Origin: Paramecium octaurelia
Lineage: Eukaryota > Ciliophora > Oligohymenophorea > Peniculida > Parameciidae
Assembly (NCBI GenBank): GCA_905182995.1
Contig: CAJJDP010000114.1
Location: 249,772 to 313,771, forward strand
DNA: 64,000 nt
Reading direction: 5' to 3'
Shown here: positions 36,101 to 49,550 of the stretch, in pieces
Layout of the letters: each line of letters starts with the position of its first letter
Numbering within the stretch: position 1 is the stretch's first letter
The notes under the pieces: model-generated
Database searches by the model: none
Seen by the model: only the letters and a program-made list of their open reading frames with translations
What the model was told of the DNA's origin: nothing
Position numbers and translations under genes: made by a program

Positions 36101-37447
36101 TTTTATTAAACTATTAAATTGATAAAATTTTATTACTGGAAAGAATCGTCTTGATGATCGCATTTGTGATCCAGACTAATATGTCTGACAAAGAAGTTGT
36201 GGGTTTTATTCAGAGTAAAGAAACATAAGATATCATTTAATCCTATATTATGAGATAAACACATATATTAAACTTAATATAAATTAAAAAAATTCAATTT
36301 TTTTTAAACAGTTTTGTTTATAGCTACAACAAAATGAGTTTGAGTATTTATTATAAAAAGCAGCTTGTTCAAATTTAACTCTCTGCCTTTATTCTTTTAT
36401 TATAATATTATTTAAATTCCCTTGTTGATGGAGTCACAGTTTGATATATTTATATGTAGGAGAGAATTGATTTTAATTAATTTTTGTATAAATTGAAGCC
36501 TTCTAAATTCCAACAATCTATAATTCATATTTATTTGCAGCATATCTAAATTCCAGTCCTGAAGATTAAATACGACTTTCATGTATGATAAAGAAACCTG
36601 TCAAAATTTTATTTGATATAATGTCAAATTATATTGAAAATATCAATTACTATTAATAATGATTCAATCAAATCCTATAAAAAGAAAATAATTTGATAAG
36701 GATTCTTATATAAACATTTTATAGTTACAAAGAAAACACATTTTATTGTTGTCAATTTACTTTATAATTAGAATATGAATATTTCATAGTTGCAAATTAG
36801 TATTTTCACTATTTAAAGATTTTGAACATTTGCCCTATTATAATTTGATGTCAATCTTAGAAGAAGCAATAACATGATTCTGTCTTTGTTAAATAGGAAC
36901 CAAGACTCATTTCAATTTCCATTATATAAAAAATTAATATCTCAATTATAGAAAGACGATTTTTATAAAAATTATTCTTCCTTAAATGCTAGACAATAAA
37001 TGATTATATAAATAGCTTCTTTGATCATAAAAATTCATCTTGCTTCTTAAATTTAGAAGATGTTCAAATCTTCTAAATTTTATTCCCTTCTTACTTATTG
37101 TTATGCCTATGATTTATAATTTTGTTTAGACATAAAGACTGATTTATAATATGTTACTTTCAGAAGCATTACTGCATTACTATAAATTAAAAAGTCTAGA
37201 ATAATATATTAATTTAAATTTTATTTAAATTAAAATATAGATTGTAATTTAATTAGATAAATTTAAAAATTGATATATTTATAAAATTTATTATGTAAAC
37301 CAGTAAATCGTTTTGCTTGATATTCTATATAAATTTTCAATAATTCTTAATAAAATAGATTTTGAATGTAAATATGATCCCATAAAAATTATTATAAAAC
37401 TAACCTATGCAAAAAGTAATCAAAGATAATTAAATTATAATTTGTTG
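36101..37447. other. Large gene-free gap
   Basis: About 1.35 kb. Right after the LRR gene's stop a frame gives LLLERIVLMIAFVIQTNMSD and KEVVGFIQSKETQDIIQSY (36127-36260), which might be a lost exon, but reaching it requires a 23-nt intron that would remove a typical EF-hand ending. The rest is A/T-rich with no coding signal. Confidence 0.4.
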
Positions 37448-38612
37448 ATGGGTAATTCACAATAATCACCTAAATATAGTATTACAAACTAATTTCAAGT
37501 TGGTATTCATTTATATATTATCATCAGATATCTTGCAATAAAAATACTTAATTGAAGACACTCTTAATGAAAACTCCGATCTGAATGATGGAGACAAGAG
37601 ATCTCCTAATATAGAAGAACTAAATTCTACTAGAGGAGCAACAAGGAAGACATCTGAAATACTGGAATTGGATTAAGGAAAACCTCGAAGTAAGATAATT
37701 CAAACTAAAATCTTAAGGGTTGAATATAAATTTATATGAGACTGAATTGCCCTAAGCTTTTGAGCTATTGAATCAACTGCCTTTAATAAAAGGAGAAAAG
37801 ACTAGATATTTATTGACCTCTTATGAGTCTCCATCTGGTCATAAGGCCTAAGCACTTGGCAGTTAACCTATCATTTAATTTATTATGTGCAACGAAAGAC
37901 TCACTTATTAAGGCTAATGGTTGAGATAATAAAGAGATGGGTTTGGACTGTGCATTTACTAGAACGGGTTAATATATGTGGGAAGTTGGATTAATGATCT
38001 AAAGGACGGTCATGGAAGAATGATTTATGAGTATAATGACACTTACACTGGATATTGGATGTAGGGAAAGTATCATGGGTTTGGAATTTTTAGTAGTTCT
38101 GAATCGTATTATGAAGGAAATTGGGAAAACGGAGAAAAAGTATTTTGTATTATACTAACATAGGATGGTTAAGGATTAGAGATTAAAATGAATAAATCTA
38201 AATATGAAGGGATGTTTAAAGGGGGAAAGAAAAATGGGTTTGGAACAATCAAATACATCGATAATCAGTTGTATAAAGGGGAATTTGTAGATGGGTAATA
38301 CGAAGGATAGGGAGAATATCATTGGAATGATGGGAGTCATTATGTAGGAGAGTGGAAATGTAATAGGATTCATGGATTTGGAACGTTTACTAATAAAACA
38401 AATGATGTTTATAAAGGTATAATCTTGTATGTATAAGTTTAGGATCCTTTGTAGATGATAAGAAAAATGGAATAGGGACGTTTAAATGGAGCAATGGAAC
38501 AATTCTAAAAGGAATTTGGGTTAATGGATAGTTAGAAGGCTAAGCAACGATAACTAAGCCAAATGGAGAATCAATTATTGAAAACTATATAAATGGATAA
38601 AAGGTTGCATGA
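37448..38612 (+). CDS. MORN-repeat protein, 353 aa, N-myristoylated
   Basis: Introns of 25, 28, 24 and 26 nt leave 354 codons. The start MGNSQQSPKYS predicts N-myristoylation. At least eight MORN repeats occupy the C-terminal two thirds (YQGQWLRQQRDGFGLCIYQN; YEGMFKGGKKNGFGTIKYID; YKGEFVDGQYEGQGEYHWND; YKGSFVDDKKNGIGTFKWSN). MORN arrays act as membrane-linked scaffolds. The 24-nt intron lies between two repeats and is confirmed because it restores the repeat spacing. Unlike the shorter MORN protein at 32.1 kb it has no IQ motif. Confidence 0.92.
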
Positions 38613-38809
38613 TTACTATGATTTTAAGCAATTTTCGTTTTTCAATATACATATCTACAAATTAAACACTATATATATTTGATATCTAATCAATTTATAC
38701 ATTTTGTAAGAATTGGATATTGCACTATTAATATAAAAATATTTCAATTTAATAATATTAAAATATTAAACAAATTAATCCGAATAACTATGAAAATACA
38801 AACATAAAT

Positions 38810-40632
38810 TCAATTCAGTCCATTGTTATTTGGAACATAGGTTACACCTCCAAAGTCTTATTTGAACTTTTCTATTAGTTTAGGATCCATGTTTACTATT
38901 GAATTCATTGCCTCTAAACATAAATGCTAATTAATTACCTTCTCTAGTGAATTCTTAATCGAAATTCTGCACATCTAATTTGTCATATAACTTTGGAACA
39001 ATAGGAGCTTAAAGTTTCTTATCAATCAAATCTTGGAAAGGGTAGTCTCTGAACCAAGGATGTTCTTTGATTGATTATGCATCTCCATTATGTCCTAATC
39101 TTTCAAAAGGGTTTTTGGTTAATAGCTATTATAATATGAGGGAGAATGTATACTTATGTTATGAGATCTTTGATTTGAATACTAAGAGTCAATTGAGATG
39201 GGAAGACAACATCGGATTCAACGATGGATTTAAATAATTATGATTAGTTTTACGAGAAAAAAGGTGGTCTTCCTACTACCATTTCGTAAATTAGGATTCC
39301 AAATGACCACCAATCCACACCAAGACCATGTCCATTTTGTCTAATGATTTCTGGAGCCAAGTACTCAGGAGTTCCAACAAATGAATAGGTGAAATCTCCA
39401 GGTTTCAAGAATTTAGCCAATCCATAATCAGTCATTTTGATATAACCAAATTCATCCATTAGAATGTTTTCAGGCTTTAAATCTCTATAAACGACTTGCA
39501 TTTTATGTAAGTATTCCAATGCTAATAAAATAGAAGCAGCATAAAACTAAGCTGTTGATTCTGGGAACCTTCTTTTATCTCTGAGATGCTTGAATAATTC
39601 TCCTCCTCGCATGAATCTCATGACAAAAAACAACTTCTCTTGTGTTTGGAAGGCATATTCAAGAGAGATTAAGAATGGATTATCAATTTCTTCCAACAAT
39701 TTTCTTTCTGCTCTAGTATGCTCCAATTAATTCTTGTCCATGATGTGCTCTTTACGTAATGATTTGATGGCAAACAATTCCTTGGTCTCTTTCTTCTCAC
39801 ACATCATAACCTAGATGAGTATAGGGAACAAATAGGAATACTTTTCCGAATGCTCCTCTTCCCAACACTTTAATAAGATCAAAATCTTCAATTGAAATCA
39901 TGTTGCTGCTCACTTATTTCTGAAGACCAGGGCGCTTATATACCAATTGTTCTTGGGGCTTCCTATTGCTATATTCTCTCAACTCTTGGACATCCAATTC
40001 CTAAACACATCATGAATGAACGTATACTATTGGTTTTTCTGTGGGGAATCTTTTAATGCCTTTTTTGACATCATTCTCAGTTGTGCATACAGATACAAGT
40101 GTAAAATCCTCTTTAAAGAAGAATGGCAATTTCCTTGAGTTAATTATCTAAAAACATTAACATAAGGTTTCCAATATTTATTTACGACTAAGTATTAATA
40201 GAGTTATTACTAATCGGCGGATTAGAAGCGATAATCGTATTCACTTGGAACATGAATTACAAACTCAGCTCCAAGACTTGTAACACTTACTGCTTGAATG
40301 GCAGACAACCTGATTTTTCTTTTGATTTGATTTGACATGATTTTGCCTATGTAATTAATATCAAGAAATAACAATTACCAAAGATCTGCATAATTCTGCT
40401 GTCTGACTTGGGAATGATGTTGTACACATATTTATTGGTAATCAAGAATATCCTTTCCTATTTCTTTTAGTTCTAATTGACTTTAATGATCAAGGTAGAC
40501 AACATAATTTTTTCTATTATAGTTGATAGTTCGAATGATACCTCCATTCTCAAACTACTCCAAGATTTCCTTATTGTTGATGATCTGAGCCTTGTCGGAA
40601 ATTCCACTGCCAGTCATTGACGATTTATTCAT
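38810..40632 (-). CDS. AGC-family protein kinase with myosin-TH1-like N-terminus
   Basis: About 537 residues with seven introns (28 or 31, 32, 38, 27, 31, 28 and 25 nt). Residues about 30-170 resemble the myosin tail homology-1 domain: [20 protein letters not shown], then [20 protein letters not shown] and [16 protein letters not shown]. The kinase follows: [62 protein letters not shown], plus an AGC C-tail ([13 protein letters not shown]). The usual DFG reads DYG (KMTDYGLAK). TH1 domains bind acidic phospholipids, so membrane recruitment is likely. The splice near residue 45 is the least certain. Confidence 0.9.
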
Positions 40633-40674
40633 AATATTTTAATTATATATTGTTTATTTATGCATCCCATAACG

Positions 40675-42995
40675 TCATTTATTAACGCGCATACTTTAAA
40701 TGAATTTCTCCTTGGCCTGATCTTGAGTGGCTGGATTGTTCCTACTATAATCACTATCCAACGATTTCTCTATCTTTTTGTAAGGTCTTGTCACCTGCTC
40801 GTAATCCTCAATTATGAAGAGTGCCTAGTTCAATTCATAACAAGGCAACACAGCATTAACTATTCCAACAACCACTCCGATTATCGCAAATGAAGAAACA
40901 TCCTTCCCTTTAGTAAAAGTGTATTAAAACCAGAAGTTAGAAAACTAGATTAAAAACATGAACTTACACAATAAATAGGTATCATGTATTCCAATACCTC
41001 AGTCATTTCAATGGATAGATTGAAACTCAAAGATTACTTGAATGTTCTTCTCCTCAGAAACTAGTACTTGTAGACCCAATATAACAGAGTCAATGCTCCA
41101 ATTGAAAATAAAATGCCCAAAGGTATGATGCTTGCATAGAACGAAGTCATTAGCATAGTCTTTATTATGCCAGCATAACGATCAGATAGTGTTTCCTCGT
41201 TGTTTTCAAATAGTCTATTAAATAGAAACCTGAAACTACTTATTCAATTGTTCTTGAGTACACACAGAGTACTTCCCCTTCTACTCCTCCGAATATCGCT
41301 AATACACTTTGAGCCAATAAAATGGATCTAGAATTGCAGTTACAGCTGGGATTATCATATTAGAGATGAACACATAGGTCTGGTTATAAATTAAGCCTCC
41401 ATCTTTGTAATAGTTTTCGTCAAAAAGAAGTGTGAATACTAGCCATGTCACCAAGGCACTATTTACAAATTGAGCAATCCCAGCTGAAGTAGCAATCGAA
41501 ATGTGATGACCAGTGTTGGTTGAAAACCCTTGGAATGCTGCGATCTTTTTAATGCTATAAGACAATAAGTAGTTTATGAATATGATGATCACTGAAGCAA
41601 GAGATGCTAACTTCTTTAAAAGCAGATTCTCTTTCTCCAACAATTCTTATTATAGTTTAGAAATGTTGAAGATAGCCCAACTTGTAAAACATAATTATAT
41701 ACCAATTAAGATTACGCTCAATATCCTATTAAATATCTTCTTGTTGTTTCCAATATGTAAGTTTTGCCAACTGATATCATTTGGCTCCGGAGCCTCATCC
41801 ACAACGATATTCTAATCATCCAGGAAGATTTTAGTCTGCTCCCCAAAATATCTGCCCCAAACAGTTGTTCTATTCAGATTTATGAAGGCTTCCTAATCTG
41901 ATTCCCATTAGAAGGTCACGAATGCAATCCCCACAAATTCCTTCTACTCGCTATTTGAATCAAGGAATTAATCAAAGTACAGCTTCACCTGTTACCTAGC
42001 TGCCTCCAGATTCTTTTCGATTTCATTGAGTTCATTATCCACATACACTCCGTCCACCTTCTAAAGTAAGCCATCCTCTGGACTGTAATTTTCATACATT
42101 TTCTCCAGATACTTCTGCTTCTCCTTCACAAAGGATTCTTTCTTAGCGTTCAACTACTCGTATTTAGAAATGTCATAACACAGTGTAATTGAATGGATTC
42201 TGGGAGGAATCTTATACCCCTTTTTGACATTCCTTCTCTTCATCTTAGACTCCATGTATTTTAATACTTTTGGATCGTAAGGAACATCTAAATGCATATC
42301 TCAACAAAGATTACTTTTTTCCAAGAATTCATTCAGCACTTTACTAAGTCGATCTTTGATCTACCCAGCATTCTCAACTGGAATGTGACTTAACTTCACT
42401 CCGAAATCTGAAGGAGTGGTTGTGTGGAAATCACAATCTCTAAGGATAGTCCTTTATTAAATTCTAATGTATTGAAGCAAGATGATTATGATAAAGATCG
42501 AGACCAAATTCAACATCTATTGCAGATTCATCAGTGAAGAATCCAAACGCTTATTTGCCAAGGATGACTAAGTGATATAATTCAGGTCACAATTGTCACT
42601 TGTATTCGTATCATCCAGATCCTTTTGACAACTCGTCCCAAAAGCAATGTTGGTTATTAGATTGTAGTCTCCGGATGTACAAAACATGATGATCAAAATG
42701 GTTATGCATTATTTTATGAAATCGAAAAATAGTGGCACTCCTGTTCCAAGGAAGGATAATTTCAATGGACTAACTTTCACAGACAACGGAGTCTTCTCCG
42801 TCCATTTTAAACAGCATGGACAACGTGCTTCCTACATATTAACGATTTCCTCTTCTGCTGAGTTTTTGCCAACTGCACTCGCTTTCTCATATTCAACGGA
42901 TTGTATACTTAATGCAGTCGAGCCATTTCAAAGTTTGGAGGGATGCAATCAGGATCAAAGGTTACGAGCTCATCTTTTATTTGCTGGCCTGCCAT
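40675..42995 (-). CDS. OSCA/TMEM63 (DUF221) mechanosensitive-type cation channel
   Basis: 740 residues after introns of 23, 27, 25 and 23 nt. Two early transmembrane helices (FIKQCITILIIMFCTSG; LVSIFIIIILLQYI) flank a loop, then a large cytosolic domain (HSITLCYDISKYEQLNAKKE; EFVGIAFVTFQWESDQ) and a membrane core containing YLLSYSIKKIAAFQGFSTNT and IAQFVNSALVTWLVFTLLF, as in the RSN1_7TM core of OSCA/TMEM63/CSC1 proteins. An in-frame TGA near 42300 is removed by the 27-nt intron. These proteins are osmotic and mechanical stretch-gated channels; in ciliates they could serve cell or ciliary mechanosensing. It ends 42 bp upstream of the AGC kinase gene. Confidence 0.85.
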
Positions 42996-43127
42996 GATAG
43001 TTCTCAATAAGAAATCATAACTCATAATTGTCAACAACAACGTAAATTGATTAATATAATGTATAAATGAGCAGAAAATCAAAATATATCATATCCTTTT
43101 TGTGTATTTGCAATTAAATAATCATAT

Positions 43128-43553
43128 TCAATTGTCGAGATCTGTCAAATTAATTATAACTTCCTGTTGCTGGGATTGAAGCTGGTTCACTTCAAACTTG
43201 TCTTTCTTTACGATTTTATGTTGATTCTTCTTATGTCTAGATAAACTTGAGGGATGATTAAATTTCTTGCTACATTTTGAACAATAGAAATACTTGTCAC
43301 CATTACTCCTCTCTTTATTTGAGTGTTTTTTTTTTGTTTTCTACTGGATGTGGTGTTCGAATTCAGGATACTCGACTTATGGATTGCAGTTCTACTCCAT
43401 TTTTACATGTTCATCAGAGTCCTGATCCAATAAAATTTGGGCCTTCAAATACTCTATATGCTCATCTATTCTTTCTAGATTCAAATTCTATAAATCAACT
43501 ATTTTCAAAAATTCCTTCAAAAATATTGCCGATGCCAATTAAAATTATTCCAT
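43128..43553 (-). CDS. Single C2H2 zinc-finger protein, 141 aa
   Basis: Intronless, 142 codons from ATG at 43553 (MEQFQLASAIFLKEFLKIVD). The N-terminal half is helical (LNLERIDEHIEYLKAQILLD); a lysine run (QKTKKKHSNKERSNGD) precedes one classic C2H2 finger, YFYCSKCSKKFNHPSSLSRH followed by KKNQH. It may bind DNA or RNA weakly, as one finger rarely suffices alone. No family beyond C2H2. Confidence 0.8.
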
Positions 43554-44217
43554 TTAATATTGTTTTGTATATTTTGAAATGAACCCATAAGTATCAAATT
43601 AAAACAATCCCAAATATTTATATTTATTAATAATAAACATAATATTTTCTGTCCATACACCTTTTAAATAGTCCTTGCTGATATCCAACCCATTTTACCA
43701 TGCATTACCCTTTCATTTCGCATTTTCTGCTTCTAAATACATAAATTTAATTAATAATTCATGAAGACTAATAATAATCACTGTATTATTTCGCTAATTT
43801 ATTAGCCATTCATATTTTATTAAAAATTAGAACTTTTTGTATTCAATTATATATCTCTGAATGAGGTACTACTTAAATAAGATATTGTATAATTTATTTT
43901 ATTTTTATATCTATTATTTTTGGATTAAATTATTAAAAAAAAAAAGGATTAATTCTAAATTTTCAGTATGGCTATTATAAGTGTGTTAGTTTACATGTCT
44001 TTATCCAATAGAATATCAATAAATGACATTTAATTAGATTAACATTTAAGAATTTGTATTGAGTAAAAAGTGAAGATTACTTTCATATTAACGCCTTTTG
44101 ATAAGATTATGACGAAACTAGGAATTATATTAAATTTGAAATATAGTGTTTATTTTTTGATTCTTAATTTCATTGTTATAAAATAACAAAAATATGAAAA
44201 GCTATTTAGCACATATT
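43554..44217. other. Gene-free gap
   Basis: 664 bp, AT-rich, between two minus-strand genes. Nothing supported. Confidence 0.5.
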
Positions 44218-46531
44218 TCAAATTAATTAAGCCCTAAAATTCTTGTTCTCTTATTTTATCTTTCGAATTTATGATTCTTGAAATTTCTCTTGTTTCTTGG
44301 CTCTTTCTAGTATTTCCATGTCCGGTTAAAATCCTTAGAATAAATAATCACTTTTATTTAAATCGCTCTTCTCCAACATATTAGTAGTGGCTCGAAACAA
44401 CTGAATCAAGTCTTCGTCTGACTTATCCTATTCATTCAGATATAAGCCTGACAATGTTAATCTATCAGGTATACTAATTTGATTAAGAATCATAATTACA
44501 CTTGGAAATTACTCTTGTCTTAGTTTGCAAATGGATATACGATTTCTCTGGTTGTTTTGAGAGATCTCAAATTTGTGATGTATTCTTTCTCAATCTTGAT
44601 AAAATTATTAATTAATCCTAACAATTAATGATGCTGCTTTACTTCTTGTCATTTCCAGAAATCCAATAACAAATATAAACAATTCTTTATTGGTTATATT
44701 GAGATATAGATACATGTTTGGAGATACTGTGAGTATCCAAGTCAGTCTCAAAAAGAAGTTGGATATCCCAATAAAATAATAGATACACGGATGATTGTAA
44801 CCCAAATCATTTCTTAAAAATCTAACATTCGATCCTTTCTCAAAAAACAGCCAGTCTTTCTTTAAGTCCCACCAGTACTAAAATAAAGAGCAAAATGCAG
44901 CAAATGGTATCCAAATGATCCTATAAACATAATGCTTATTAGCTAGGAACGAGAGAACTGCTACCCATGTTGCCAATAGGGTTTTAAAGAAATTCCACAT
45001 TTCATCAGTATGCCAAAACTTCCCCTTGTCTCTGGCTCTCGTTAGGTAATGGATAGTCTTCATAGAAAATGGTATGATAGCAATCAAAGCACCAGTCAAC
45101 CGATTAGATGAGAAGCATTCATTATCATGGATTTCTCCTGTTTGCCACTAATTATCAAATTATTTGTACTATCGTTTTGTAATAGCAGATTGTATAGTCA
45201 AGATCCCTCAATGGTATAGCCATCGAGATAAATTGATCCAAACAGAATGTAAATCTGGACTCATATTTAATGAAATGTCCATAAATAGCTCCAGCCAGGA
45301 TTTTGTATAGCCAAACTCTACCTGGACCATTTAGAATGGTGGTAAATGGAAAGAATATGTATAGCAACAAAATACACCACAAGACAAGGGGGATATATTT
45401 AGTATATGAATCCCTATATGAAAAGGGATCTATGTTTTCGGCTTAGAGACTGTAGAAAACAAAGGATAATAAGAACATCGCGGAGAAATAACTCACACGT
45501 TTAAACACTTCCTCTACAGTCGAGAAGTGATGATTGAATCCTAAGTATATTTTATAATTTATTCTGAAGTGAGTCCAACCCCACAAATCCAGTGCTAAGT
45601 ACCAATAATAGATTATGAACAAAGCCAATCCTCTAAAACACGGGAACATCTTTTAAAAGATACTGTGCTGATTTTAATTATTATCAGGATCGATATACCC
45701 TTCAATTCTTAATAAAAATATAAATGTTAATAATACTAAAGCGAAACCAATGAACAAACCAAATTTAAACAGAATTTCACCCTTAACACTTTTTTGTTGC
45801 TGATACTTCCGGAGATTATATCTCCCTTTCTTGGGATTAAGGGCATAAAAATTGTTGAGTAAGAGTCTTTCAGTGATGTTGAGTAACTGGGAACATTTAT
45901 CTGGAACTTTCTTGAGAATCATAATTTCATTCATAACTTCACTAAGAACAAGGCTTTCAAATTATTTATCTCTAAATTATGTGATTGACCACTTTTTATA
46001 TTTTTTTAATATCTTAATCAGCCCTAAATGATTGCTAGTTACAAAACTTTTATATTGTAAAATTTCGATATAGAATTGATAAATAGTTTATTTAAGAATA
46101 TATTATTTCTCTTTGAAATCCTGCATTTGTTTTTTAAAGTCGGTTTCATCACCCATATATTACTTTAATTTTATAAACTCTAGCTATTTCTTCATAAGTT
46201 TGATCTGCTCTTGTAATTTATTGTTTTTTTTTTGGATATCCTAATACTTCCAAATGAGGAAGGATTGTATCTTTATCAAGTCATCTTTGATCGTGTCACA
46301 GAAGCCACGAAGATCCTCCTTAATTTTAGTAGAGACTAGTTCGTTTTCTAGCAATTTCTGCTTCTCTTATTTATAATATTTTTTTTTTGTCTTGTATTTA
46401 CTTTTCAATAATTTTATTTTTTTCTTTATGTAAACTGAACTGGACAATTGGGTTTTTAATAGTTTGTAGTTTAAGTATAACTTTATCCACTCAGGTATCA
46501 TTGCATTCAAAAATAATTTTGCAAACTTCAT
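44218..46531 (-). CDS. SPX-EXS phosphate exporter (XPR1/SYG1/PHO1 family)
   Basis: 745 residues after introns of 22, 25 and 29 nt. SPX domain at the N-terminus (MKFAKLFLNAMIPEWIKLYL; SNHLGLIKILKKYKKW), then transmembrane helices and the EXS domain: FPCFRGLALFIIYYWYLALD, LRDLDYTICYYK, RIIWIPFAAFCSLFQYWWD, and the hallmark EMTRRLINNFIKIEKEYI followed by TTREIQFPS. The two later introns are confirmed because they restore this hallmark. XPR1/PHO1 proteins export inorganic phosphate, gated by inositol pyrophosphates on SPX. All SPX lysines of the N-terminal helix motif appear present. Confidence 0.93.
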
Positions 46532-46628
46532 TTTTATGTGAAACCAATTAAATAATATAAATAATAGAAATATTATTACATTTTCATAAATGCATTGAAT
46601 AATTTATTTATTGAGTCCTAATTCATTC

Positions 46629-48449
46629 ATGAGTGAAGACTGGAAGAAAAAAAAAATAGATAATTTTGTCATTTTAAATAAAATCTTAGGCAAAGGCACT
46701 TATGGCACTGTCTATCTCGGCTATATGGATACCGGATAGAATCAAGTGAGAATAGCTGTCAAAACAGTTCCCATGGATGTACATATTAATCGATCAAGCT
46801 TAGTCTGTAAAACAATCCCCACAAATATTAAATCTAATTAAAAGGGAATCAACCATTCTGAAGGCTGTTGAACACCCCAACATTGTTCGACTCTATAATG
46901 CGAATCGCACATAAAATTATATTTATATCTTCTTGGAATTCTGTCCAGACGGAGATCTGAGAAAGTTTATGTTGAGCAAGAAAGAGAAGCATCTATCTGA
47001 AGTTACATTTAATTATAATTGTTTTTAGTTGGAGGCCATTATATTCCTAAAACACATAGTCGAAGGATTCAAAGAGTTGTTTCAAAAGAAAATCATCCAC
47101 AGAGACATCAAACCTGAAAACATACTCTTGTCAAATGGAATTGCTAAAATTGCAGATTTTGGATTCGCTAGAGTGATGGAAGTTGAAATGGATGGTATTG
47201 AAAACTTTTAATTTCTAATCAAGAACCTGGGAAATTTTCCAGAAACGGAACTCCAATCTACATGTCACCCTAAATATTAAGAGGACAGCCATTCTCAGCC
47301 AAATGCGATGTTTGGTCTCTAGGTATTATGTTCTATGAGATGCTTTACGGAAGAACACCTTGGCAAGCTGAAAGTTAGATTTAATTGGAATAATTGATTT
47401 TAAATAAACCACTTAAATTTCCTACAAAACCTGTTAGAAGTTAAAAAGTTAAAGAGTTGGTAGCTATGATGCTTCAAATTGAAGAAAAAGTAATTAATTC
47501 AACAAAAATAAATAGGATAGATTAAATTGGCAATAAATATTCGAAAATTAAGTTATTAAGATGAATGAAGACATGGTTAGATAGAATATGAATGAAATCA
47601 TGAAGGAAGATCCCATGACTAAATCAATGAGTCTAAATAAAATTTATTTGGATCAATATAAAGTTGTTGGATACTTACATACAAAAATTGAAGATTACAG
47701 AGAGGACAGCAAAAATGATTTGGATGGACTCAAACAAATGTTTGATGAAGAAAATGTAATATAAAAATCTTAATTATTCTAGCCAGATTTGATATTATCA
47801 TAGTATTAGAAGGAAATGAAAAGAAGAGAATCCTTCTAGAAATTTTATACTTACTATCTTTATGAAAGGAATGTTGCCTTTTTTATCAATTATACTTAAT
47901 TAAGAATCATTAAACTTTAAACGTTTGGAGATATAACACTTGTCAAAGAATAATTTTTGTAATTAATTTTCATGTTGGCCAGAAATCAATTATTGCATTT
48001 AGAAAAAATCAATTCGGCTTTGAATTCAAATAAACATGATTAGTTTGATCAGGAATTGTGGGGCAGATTTATAGTCAGTAAGGTAAAAAAGTTCATAAGT
48101 TTTTTAGGATTGCTCAAGATTACTTACAACAATTAAGAATGATATCCTTATCATTAAAGAAGTATTTATTTAAGTAAGAGAAAAATGCCCTTAATTTTAA
48201 CAATTCTTTGACAAAATTGAAAATGTCAAAGATTTTCTGGGATAATACAAATAAATTATATCTAAAGCAATAGATACTCTTAAGGCTGCCTCAACAAATT
48301 CATTAGGAAAGGATATATATTCTGGAATCTATTATTTGAAAATTTGCTTGAATCCTTATGATTTTTTCAAATAAGTTGACTTTGACTTTAATGCATTTTA
48401 TGAAGAAACCGAAAATGCTTCCTTAGATGAATTATTAAATCTTATTTGA
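46629..48449 (+). CDS. ULK/Atg1-like protein kinase
   Basis: About 553 residues. Introns of 25, 27, 29, 26 and 25 nt are needed; a further 27-nt segment is in phase and ambiguous. Kinase domain: [49 protein letters not shown], the ULK-type [26 protein letters not shown] and [19 protein letters not shown]. All catalytic residues are present. The C-terminal half of about 280 residues is helical ([24 protein letters not shown] end) and not recognisable. ULK/Atg1 kinases start autophagy or act in ciliary signalling; ciliates have many such copies. Confidence 0.88.
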
Positions 48450-49550
48450 GGAAAATTAATGATTCTATTTCAATATATCTAAAGCCATTTGTAGTATGTT
48501 TATTTAGTCTAATGCCAAGAATATTATTTTAGTATTAATTAATTACAAATTACACTTTAGAATTAGATTAATTTATACATTTATTTTATTATCTTTACTT
48601 TAAAATATACAAGTAGAAGTCTTCAAAAATGGTGCTGAAAAAAGAAATTCTTCTCTGACAACAAAGATGAGGTTTAGGAGTTTACAAAAATTTCTGGATG
48701 TCAAAATTGAGAGTTTAAATTAATTTTTCAGAATAAAGGATTCTATAAACCTTTGCAAAACTAAATATAAGATTGTTTTTCTTTAATAAAATTTTTTAAA
48801 TAAAAATTTGAGTAGCTCTAATAAATATTGAAATTAATTTTACTAATCAAATTCTGATATTTTTTTTTTCTACAAGTTTATATATAAATGAAAACGCTGA
48901 TATATCAAGCAATATTAACTTTTCAAAGCTTACTCTTTTCGATCATAAAGGGTAAATTATTATTTATATTAATTATACTAATTATTTTAGACCATTTTTT
49001 CCCTAAGTTCTACTCATGGAAAATTTTCATAATTTATACTTATCTATTATAATTCATTTATATTATTCCAGCTATTATTCTAATAAACTTATCTATTTCC
49101 ATAATAAAATCATCCCAGGATCAAAAACGATTTTTTTGCTTTAAAATTACAATATGCAAAACAAAACATTTATTGAAAAAATGAATCGCATAGTTGGATA
49201 ATTATTTAATACACGTCTCTTAGATAAATTGTGTTGCACATCAAGAGATCAAATGAAATGGAGAATCAAAGGAAATTTCTTTAATTAAAGATTAATAATA
49301 AATAAGTATTTAATTAATATATAATTATTTACTTTTAGATTGCGTATTATTTTGAATTTTTCGTATTAAAGTTATATTATAAAGTATAGCAAAAATTAAA
49401 TTTTGCAAACCTGAAACAGTTAACAGTTTAAAACATTTCTTGAATATTGAAGTTCATCATTTCTTTAAATTCATGAATATTGAGGATCAAACTGTTCTCA
49501 TATGTATTGATTGATTATTTGTCTACATAATAAAAAGTTTATTATTAAAT
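48450..49550. other. Large gene-free gap
   Basis: 1.1 kb between two plus-strand genes. A/T-rich with short homopolymers; no sustained frame on either strand. A few short polar runs near 48620-48730 do not extend. Confidence 0.45.

Noticed and set aside
43340-43360. TTCGA-containing stretch resembling a tRNA T-arm
   Set aside because: It lies inside the C2H2 gene's coding sequence on the other strand and lacks D-arm, anticodon arm and acceptor pairing.
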